From CAZJRB01 sp964547995 (GTDB lineage Bacteria > Planctomycetota > Planctomycetia > Pirellulales > Thermoguttaceae): a stretch of DNA of 6,491 nucleotides. The translations under genes were made by a program, and so were the position numbers. This document shows, piece by piece, positions 1 to 4,495 of the stretch; the stretch's first letter is position 1, and the number at the start of each line of letters is the position of its first letter. The notes beneath the pieces are model-generated. The model had not been told where the DNA came from and made no database searches. It worked only from the letters and a program-made list of their open reading frames with translations. Location of the stretch: NCBI GenBank assembly GCA_964547995.1, contig CAZJRB010000193.1, positions 1 to 6,491 on the forward strand, given 5' to 3'.

Positions 1-80
1 AAAAAATTCCATCAGGAGGCCTTGACACGAATCGCTCTTTCAGAGATGGGCTATTATCGAATGTCCCTACGGGACTGATT
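1..80. repeat. Two-hairpin palindromic element, REP-like, cut by the window edge
   Basis: Two small perfect hairpins lie close together downstream of the minus-strand gene. Bases 35-38 pair with 42-45 (CTCT/AGAG, 3-nt loop) and 63-67 pair with 71-75 (GTCCC/GGGAC, 3-nt loop). Read on the minus strand, the block is a GTCCC-GTA-GGGAC hairpin, then GATAATAGCCC, then a second hairpin, and it ends in six Ts at the window edge. From memory, similar 'TCCCGTAGGGAC...GATAATAGCCC' blocks recur between genes in planctomycete and related genomes. Only one copy is visible here, so repeat status cannot be shown from this window. It might also help terminate the gene at 173-1453, but the T-run is about 28 nt beyond the nearest stem, which is a poor fit to an intrinsic terminator. 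Confidence 0.35.
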
Positions 81-84
81 GGGG

Positions 85-106
85 CTGGAAACACGGTCAT
101 CGGTGC
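85..106. repeat. Degenerate direct repeat of the downstream gene's 3' end (copy A)
   Basis: Bases 85-106 match bases 183-204 at 19 of 22 positions: a 12-bp identical block (CTGGAAACACGG), four positions with three differences, then six identical bases (CGGTGC). The second copy encodes the last residues of the FGE-like protein (the G-T-G-F-R-V-S-R region). The first copy lies about 70 nt past that gene's stop codon and is not part of an open gene. The simplest reading is a leftover 3' end of a related FGE-like gene or a small local duplication. The mismatches and lack of surrounding homology fit decay. Confidence 0.5.
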
Positions 107-172
107 GCGAGGGCGCGGGTAAAAGGCAAAAGGGGCAAACCGCAAAGGGTAACACAGCAAGATGCCAAATTA

Positions 173-1453
173 TTACGGAGTCCTGGAAACACGGAAACCG
201 GTGCCGCAGTCACGAAGGCCCGGAGTGAGCCTGAATCGATACGCAGAGCGGGAGAGCCACGGATCGTTGCCCCAGGAGCCGCCGCGAAGAACACGGCCCT
301 CGCCGGAACTCGCACCTGTTGGATCATCCACCGGCGACTCATTGTAGTAATCCTCGGCGTACCAGTCCGAACACCACTCCCACACGTTGCCGTGCACGTC
401 GTACAATCCCCAACCGCTTGGCTTCCTCCGGCCCACGCCGCGCGCATATACCTGATTCGTATTTCCGGCATTCTCGTAATACCAAGCGTGGTTGCCCAGG
501 GCCAGACGGTCATCCCCGAAGGAGAACTGGGTGGTGCTACCCGCCCGGCAGGCATACTCCCATTCCGCCTCCGTTGGCAAGCGATAGGTGCAGCCTTCCT
601 TCGCCGAGAGCTTCTCGCAGAATGCCACCGCGTCCTCCCAACTCACGTACGTCGCCGGGTAGTCCGCGCCCGACTTCACGTACGATTGACCGGACCACGG
701 GCGCTTTCCCATCACCTGCTCGTACTGCTCCTGCGTTACCTCATGAACGCCTAGGTAGAACGGCTTCGTGATACGCACGCGGTGCTGTGGGCGTTCGTCA
801 TCGTAGGCGTCCGCGTCGCCGGCAGGGCTGCCCATCTTGAACTCGCCCGCCGGCACCAACACGAACCGCATCCCGATCGAGTTGGTCATCTCTTCCAGCC
901 GCCAAATCTTGCAGCCGGGTAGCATTGCTTCCAGTTGGCGTACTCCTTCCTTCGTGACTTGGGTATGAGTCAGGTACAACTGTTCCAGGTCCTCAAGGCT
1001 CCCGAGATGGCTTACCCCTTCGTCGCCGACGCTCGTTCCACTGAGACAGACGGTCTTGAGCTTCGGCAGGTTGGCCAGCCGTCTTACGCCCGTGTCGGTG
1101 ACCTTCTCGCCTGAAATGAACGCCCGCTCCAACCTTGGCATATAGCCGAGAAGCGCCATCGCGTCGTCGGCAGCCCCGGGCGGCGAATCGACGGCCACGG
1201 CATCGAGAAACATCTCGTCGCCAAAGAGTTTCCGTGCCCAGGCAGGGCCCGAAGGCGTGGGATGACACGTTACCACCCACCCGAGTTCGCGGAGTGCCTC
1301 GATTGCGGCCCGCTGCTGCCTTGCCCGGTTGACGGGAACCACCAGCACGCCCATCACAATGGCAACCACCGCTGTCAGTACAAACAAATGCCACAGGCGG
1401 TACTGATACCACCGGAGTTTGGGTTTCGGCGCTGTTTGGGGCTTCTCGCTCAT
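173..1453 (-). CDS. Membrane-anchored leucine-rich-repeat and FGE-like (SUMF1-type) domain protein
   Basis: This 426-residue protein has three parts. Residues 1-21 are basic and polar, and a membrane helix spans about 22-42, so it is probably anchored with its body outside the cytoplasm. Residues ~107-182 carry leucine-rich repeats with an exact 24-residue period: V-T-D-T-G-V at 118, V-G-D-E-G-V at 142 and V-T-K-E-G-V at 166. Residues ~188-424 form a formylglycine-generating-enzyme/SUMF1-type domain, with the opening G-M-R-F-V-L-V-P-A-G-E-F, P-T-E-A-E-W-E-Y-A at 293-301, G-N-V-W-E-W at 355-360, R-G-G-S-W at 390-394 and terminal G-F-R-V. True FGEs have two active-site cysteines just after R-G-G-S; here the matching positions are about N396 and S401, so formylglycine synthesis is unlikely. 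Such domains also serve as binding or structural modules. The start gives a complete anchor, and no strong Shine-Dalgarno precedes it. The real function is unknown. Confidence 0.92.
   Translation of the reverse strand: MSEKPQTAPKPKLRWYQYRLWHLFVLTAVVAIVMGVLVVPVNRARQQRAAIEALRELGWVVTCHPTPSGPAWARKLFGDEMFLDAVAVDSPPGAADDAMALLGYMPRLERAFISGEKVTDTGVRRLANLPKLKTVCLSGTSVGDEGVSHLGSLEDLEQLYLTHTQVTKEGVRQLEAMLPGCKIWRLEEMTNSIGMRFVLVPAGEFKMGSPAGDADAYDDERPQHRVRITKPFYLGVHEVTQEQYEQVMGKRPWSGQSYVKSGADYPATYVSWEDAVAFCEKLSAKEGCTYRLPTEAEWEYACRAGSTTQFSFGDDRLALGNHAWYYENAGNTNQVYARGVGRRKPSGWGLYDVHGNVWEWCSDWYAEDYYNESPVDDPTGASSGEGRVLRGGSWGNDPWLSRSAYRFRLTPGLRDCGTGFRVSRTP
183..204. repeat. Direct repeat partner within the FGE-like gene (copy B)
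   Basis: This is the coding partner of the repeat at 85-106, in the same orientation and offset by 98 bp. It covers codons for the conserved C-terminal G-F-R-V motif of the FGE-like fold. The conserved nature of that motif makes a relic of a second family member a reasonable source for copy A. Confidence 0.5.
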
Positions 1454-1459
1454 ACCCGG

Positions 1460-1488
1460 ATTCTATCACGGCGGGGCGGGCGGCGCAA
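1460..1488 (-). promoter_or_regulatory. Possible sigma70-type promoter giving a leaderless mRNA
   Basis: On the minus strand, TTGCGC (1483-1488) and TAGAAT (1460-1465) are separated by 17 nt. The -10 box matches the consensus at 5 of 6 positions and the -35 box at only 3 of 6. The -10 ends just 6 nt before the ATG of the LRR/FGE-like gene, so transcription would begin at or next to the start codon. That agrees with the lack of a clear ribosome binding site. The weak -35 keeps confidence low. Confidence 0.25.
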
Positions 1489-1620
1489 ACCGATCACATT
1501 CCCCATAAGGCTTCTGGGGATTCCCGGGCAAGCAGAATAGCGGGGCAATTTACCGTTTGCGCGATGATTTCTACTACGCCGCCTCTCGTGCCGGACGCCA
1601 CCCGCCGCCATCCACAACCA

Positions 1621-1920
1621 CTATCCTCCTTCCCCCTTGACCGGATTGCAGAGCATTCCGATCCTCTCGACCCGCACCTCGACGGTATCGCCGGGCTGGA
1701 GCCAGACGGGCGGTCTCCGGGCCATGCCGACGCGTTTCGGGTAGCAGCCGGTTATCAAGGCGGCCCGCGAAGGCGTGCAGACCGGCGCGGCGACGTAGAA
1801 GGAAGTCAGTTTCATTCCCTCGGCGGCCATCCGGTCCAGATTTAGCGTCTTGTTGAGCTTCGGGCCAAACGGCCCGGTGTTGCCGTAGCCCATATCGTCG
1901 ATGAAGATAACGCCGCTCGG
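1621..1920 (-). pseudogene. Sulfatase fragment fused in frame to the C-terminal tail of an FAH-family protein
   Basis: Reading the minus strand from 1920, the frame begins P-S-G-V-I-F-I-D-D-M-G-Y-G-N, the metal-binding start of a type I sulfatase. It continues through N-L-D-R-M to C-T-P-S-R-A-A-L-I-T-G, which fits the sulfatase signature C-x-P-S-R; the cysteine to be modified is at 1777-1779. After C-Y-P-K-R-V-G-M-A the protein changes family. R-R-P-P-V-W-L-Q-P-G-D-T-V-E-V-x-V-E-R-I-G-x-L-x-N-P-V is the closing segment of fumarylacetoacetate-hydrolase-family enzymes, ending at a stop (1621-1623). The longest ATG-started frame is only 90 codons (from 1893). A stop codon at 1921-1923 directly precedes the sulfatase part, so its signal peptide and start are gone. 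Sulfatases normally run to about 450-550 residues and FAH-family enzymes to 220-300, so neither half can work. An annotation pipeline may call this a short sulfatase-like CDS. Confidence 0.8.
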
Positions 1921-2110
1921 CTATTCGATCTTGAACCGGACGAAGCTGTTTTCCTTGACGCGATGTTCATTCCGGGTATATTGGGTTTTGAGCATCCATC
2001 TACGGTGGCATGTTCGTTTTCCCCGGATAAGGTTTTTGGGAAGGACAGCCAATTACTCGCTGATCGCTATGCCTGGCCGAGGCTCTCAATGAATCCGGAT
2101 GAACTGTTTC
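1921..2110. other. Intergenic stretch without a recognisable gene
   Basis: The GC content here looks visibly lower than in the flanking genes. On the minus strand a short frame ends ...V-K-E-N-S-F-V-R-F-K-I-E-stop at 1921-1923, immediately before the sulfatase fragment. It could be the C-terminal tail of another lost gene, but I do not recognise it. The + strand frame that runs through here to a stop at 2149-2151 mirrors the sulfatase relic's codons at its start and has no family motif, so I do not call it. A possible promoter for the GH32 gene lies inside this stretch. Confidence 0.5.
1955..1982 (+). promoter_or_regulatory. Possible sigma70-type promoter for the GH32 gene
   Basis: TTGACG (1955-1960) and TATATT (1977-1982) are spaced 16 nt apart, and each matches the consensus at 5 of 6 positions. 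It would start a transcript near 1990 and leave a leader of about 165 nt before the GH32 ATG at 2155. It sits in relatively AT-rich DNA facing the right way. The call rests on sequence only. Confidence 0.35.
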
Positions 2111-2130
2111 ACGGGGGGGTGTTCTCCCGT
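2111..2130 (+). promoter_or_regulatory. Leader hairpin upstream of the GH32 gene
   Basis: Bases 2111-2117 (ACGGGGG) can pair with 2124-2130 (CTCCCGT) through seven pairs including one G-U wobble, leaving a 6-nt loop (GGTGTT). The stem ends 24 nt before the ATG, so it would be in the mRNA leader and could affect translation or mRNA stability. No uridine run follows, so it is not an obvious terminator or attenuator, and no known riboswitch fold was recognised. Confidence 0.3.
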
Positions 2131-2154
2131 CCCCTAAAAGTAAAGTCGTAAGCA

Positions 2155-4281
2155 ATGAGAAGATTGACCAACAGTCTTTGTCTCCTGGCATGGACTCTCG
2201 TTTCACCGGGCTTTGCCCTGGGGGCGGAGGATATCGCCATCGCCGATTTCAGGAACAACCCTTTGCCGGCCGGCTGGCAGGTGGAGGGATATGCGTTCGG
2301 CTCGCGCAGTCCGGGTCCCGAGCGGCAGCAGGCGGCCAAAACCACGGCCAACCAGCGACAATACCAAACAGGCAAGCTCACGTCGCCCGAGTTTACCATC
2401 GAGCGAGGCTATCTCGTGATGGAACTCGGCGGCACGTATCATCCCGAGAAGTGTTGCGTTGCCCTGGTGATCGGCGGTCGAGACGTGCGACGCGTCTCGC
2501 CTGGAGAATCCGGGAACCCCTCGCCGTCGAGCATGGATGTCCGAGAGTTCGCCGGGAAGAAAGCGCGGCTCGAGGTGCGCGACGATCACTTCAACGGTTG
2601 GGTGGAACTGGGGCGCGTGTTTCAAGCCGACAAACCCAAGCACGCGGCCCAGGGCAAGATGCCCGCGTGGGAGTCGGCCGTCTTCGAAACGAAAATCGAC
2701 GGAGCGTTCCTGCTCTTGCCCCTCGACGCCGACGCGGCCCCTCTGCAAACCGTGACCATCGAAATCGACGGGCGGAAAAAGCTCGCTGCCGACATGCCGC
2801 TCGCGATGCGCGACGCCGTACACTATCAGCCGGTCTACGACCTGACCGGCCACCAGGGGAAGACCCTGCGCGTGTCCTATCACAAGACGGCCGGGAGCCG
2901 AACCAATAAGCTCATTCAGTTGTCACCCGACGTCCCCAAGCACGCGACCGGCGACAGCAAGCCCGCCTTCCACGTCCACTGCCGGTTCGGAAGACTGAAC
3001 GATCCCAACGGATTGATCTACCACGCCGGGCAATACCATCTGTTTCACCAATACTACTACGGCATGCGCGGCAAGCACTGGTCACACTACGTCAGCACGG
3101 ATCTGGTGCATTGGCAAGAGCGGCCTATCGGCTTGTTTCCCGATGCGACCGGCTCAATGCACTCCGGCTCGGCTGCCGTCGATTGGCACAATACGGGCAG
3201 ATTCCAGAAGGGCGACAAACCGGCGATCATCGCCGCCTTCACCGGATCGCGAGGTCTCGGCGGCCCGGACAAGATTCAGGTCCAGGGCATCGCCTATAGC
3301 ACCGACGGGGCCCGGACCTTCACCAAGTACGAAGGCAATCCGGTCCTCGGCAAAGAGCACCTGAAAACTTTGAAGACCGACCACAGCCGCGATCCCAAGA
3401 TCTTCTGGTTCTCGCCCACGAAGGGAATGGACCCTACGGCCAAGGACGGCCACTGGGTCATGGTGCTGTTCGAGGACGGCGCCCATTCAATCTTCACGTC
3501 CGACAATCTCAAACAATGGAAGAAGCAGGGCAACGTCCAGGGGTTCCACGAATGTCCCGAACTGTTTCCCCTGGCCGTCGACGGCGACCCGCAGAACGTC
3601 CGCTGGGTCATGTACGGCGCCAGCGGTCACTATCTTATCGGCCGGTTCGACGGCAAAACGTTCCGCCCGGAAACTCCGAAGAAAATCCCCTTTACGTATG
3701 GGAGCCGTTACTATGCAGCGCAGACCTTCAGCAACACGCCGGGCCGTCCGCCTCGCCGGATCCAAGTCGGCTGGCAGGGCCCGCTGATCTCGCTGCCCAT
3801 CGAACTGTCGCTGCGGACGACGCCCCTGGGCCTGCGCATGTGCTCCTTGCCCGTTGAGGAAATGTCGAACCTCTACGCGGGTACGGAGACATTCGACGGC
3901 CGGGAACTCGGAGAAAAGGACCCGAATCCGCTAGCGCAGTTCGACGGCGGCCTATACGATATCGAGCTGGACGCCGACGTCAAAAAGGCAAAGCGGATCG
4001 AGCTAACGGTGCGCGGCCAGAAGATCGTCTACGATGTGAAGGCCCGTCGGCTGAGCTGCGGGAAACCGAGCGTCACCTTGCCGGCAACCAACGGCCGGCT
4101 CAAGCTGCGGATCCTCGTCGACAACACCTCGATCGACGTCCACGCCGGAGCCGACGGGCTCTTCTACATGCCCGTGTTCTTCCGCTCGCTTCCGTCGAAG
4201 AAGCTCAATCTGCGCGTCGAAGGCGGCTCGATCAAGCTTGACCGCCTGCGCGTGCATCAACTCAAATCGATTTGGAAGTAG
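2155..4281 (+). CDS. Secreted GH32 glycosidase, levanase/fructan beta-fructosidase-like
   Basis: This 708-residue enzyme probably hydrolyses beta-fructosides such as levan, inulin or sucrose outside the cytoplasm. A signal peptide covers ~1-24 (M-R-R, hydrophobic core, A-L-G-A). Residues ~25-160 and ~168-262 look like the two beta-sandwich modules that precede the catalytic domain in planctomycete and Bacteroidetes levanases. The five-bladed propeller follows at ~270-575, with nucleophile D283 in N-D-P-N-G, S-G-S-A at 337-340, the R-D-P triad at 412-414 (D413, transition-state stabiliser) and acid/base E466 in E-C-P. Residues ~590-705 are the usual GH32 C-terminal sandwich. All three catalytic acids are present, but the pocket is changed: R280 replaces the usual Trp three residues before D283, the loop after Y-H-L-F-x-Q is short, and the M-P-F-N segment after G-W (539-540) is missing. 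The start is secure because an in-frame stop at 2149-2151 lies one codon upstream. The Shine-Dalgarno is weak. Substrate is inferred from family only. Confidence 0.93.
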   Translation: MRRLTNSLCLLAWTLVSPGFALGAEDIAIADFRNNPLPAGWQVEGYAFGSRSPGPERQQAAKTTANQRQYQTGKLTSPEFTIERGYLVMELGGTYHPEKCCVALVIGGRDVRRVSPGESGNPSPSSMDVREFAGKKARLEVRDDHFNGWVELGRVFQADKPKHAAQGKMPAWESAVFETKIDGAFLLLPLDADAAPLQTVTIEIDGRKKLAADMPLAMRDAVHYQPVYDLTGHQGKTLRVSYHKTAGSRTNKLIQLSPDVPKHATGDSKPAFHVHCRFGRLNDPNGLIYHAGQYHLFHQYYYGMRGKHWSHYVSTDLVHWQERPIGLFPDATGSMHSGSAAVDWHNTGRFQKGDKPAIIAAFTGSRGLGGPDKIQVQGIAYSTDGARTFTKYEGNPVLGKEHLKTLKTDHSRDPKIFWFSPTKGMDPTAKDGHWVMVLFEDGAHSIFTSDNLKQWKKQGNVQGFHECPELFPLAVDGDPQNVRWVMYGASGHYLIGRFDGKTFRPETPKKIPFTYGSRYYAAQTFSNTPGRPPRRIQVGWQGPLISLPIELSLRTTPLGLRMCSLPVEEMSNLYAGTETFDGRELGEKDPNPLAQFDGGLYDIELDADVKKAKRIELTVRGQKIVYDVKARRLSCGKPSVTLPATNGRLKLRILVDNTSIDVHAGADGLFYMPVFFRSLPSKKLNLRVEGGSIKLDRLRVHQLKSIWK

Positions 4282-4290
4282 GTGACAGAC

Positions 4291-4347
4291 ATGAGCGCCG
4301 CCAAATCTTTTCTTCTTTTCCTTAACTTTTGCGGCGCACAACGATAA
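4291..4347 (+). CDS. Possible 18-residue hydrophobic small protein behind the GH32 gene
   Basis: An ATG 9 nt past the GH32 stop opens an 18-codon frame, M-S-A-A-K-S-F-L-L-F-L-N-F-C-G-A-Q-R, ending TAA. AGGTGA (4280-4285) overlaps the GH32 stop codon and sits 5 nt upstream of the ATG, a better ribosome-binding site than any of the large genes shows. The middle is strongly hydrophobic, like a short membrane peptide. The frame lies within the stem-loop at 4295-4337, and 18 codons can stay open by chance. I know no family for it. It may simply be a chance frame in a terminator region. Confidence 0.2.
   Translation: MSAAKSFLLFLNFCGAQR
4295..4337. terminator. Inverted repeat between the convergent genes, possible transcription stop region
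   Basis: GCGCCGC (4295-4301) is exactly complementary to GCGGCGC (4331-4337). One mismatch further in, three A-T pairs could extend the stem. The 29-nt spacer is pyrimidine-rich. It starts 13 nt past the GH32 stop, which suits a 3'-end structure. No uridine run follows the stem on either strand, so it is not a classic intrinsic terminator, although the stem could still protect the mRNA end or slow polymerase. Confidence 0.35.
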
Positions 4348-4420
4348 AACTCACACGTTCAGCTAACGAGTTCCGTCAAGTGGAGACGAGCGGGCGCCCG
4401 TCGGGCCCAGCAGGAACCCG

Positions 4421-4469
4421 CAGGTGATCGCTACTGCCCGCGTGAGAGTGAGTAGATAGCTGCCACCTG
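4421..4469. terminator. Nested inverted repeats downstream of the CBM9-like gene
   Basis: CAGGTG (4421-4426) pairs with CACCTG (4464-4469). Inside it, CTACT (4431-4435) pairs with AGTAG (4451-4455), giving a two-tier stem with an internal loop. It begins 27 nt past the stop of the minus-strand gene ending at 4496 and lies in the gap between two convergent genes, where a two-way transcription barrier would be expected. There is no T-run on either side. GC-rich inverted repeats (for example GCCCG/CGGGC at 4396-4406) lie next to it. The whole 4282-4495 gap otherwise holds no recognisable gene. Confidence 0.3.
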
Positions 4470-4495
4470 ATCGACCCATCACTCGCTCCTTTCAT

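Noticed and set aside
1..6. Six As at the left edge (T-run on the minus strand) as an intrinsic terminator for the LRR/FGE-like gene
   Set aside because: The nearest stem (35-45) is about 28 nt away, too far for the classic hairpin-plus-U-tract arrangement.
993..1469. 158-codon minus-strand frame starting just upstream of the LRR/FGE-like gene
   Set aside because: It overlaps the coding region in another frame and has shadow composition (runs of R, G, A). The 426-residue frame carries all the domain motifs.
1501..1519. CCCCATAAGGCTTCTGGGG near-palindrome as a terminator or operator
   Set aside because: The pairs outside the single internal mismatch leave only five reliable base pairs, there is no usable loop in the fully paired form, and no T-run follows.
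1564..1845. 93-codon + strand frame over the sulfatase/FAH relic
   Set aside because: It is the mirror of the minus-strand relic's codons in GC-rich DNA, is rich in Arg and Pro, and has no family motif. The minus-strand reading has clear sulfatase and FAH motifs.
1963..2151. 62-codon + strand frame just before GH32
   Set aside because: It has no recognisable motif and no ribosome site, and it continues a frame mirrored from the relic. The DNA is better explained as leader and promoter region.
2203..2883. 226-codon minus-strand frame inside GH32
   Set aside because: It is an antisense shadow of a high-GC gene whose + strand frame has a signal peptide and catalytic motifs.
4357..4372. CGTTCAGCTAACG as a possible integron attC core
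   Set aside because: It is a short inverted repeat, but it does not match the 7-bp core-site pattern with a paired second site, and no integrase or gene cassette is visible.
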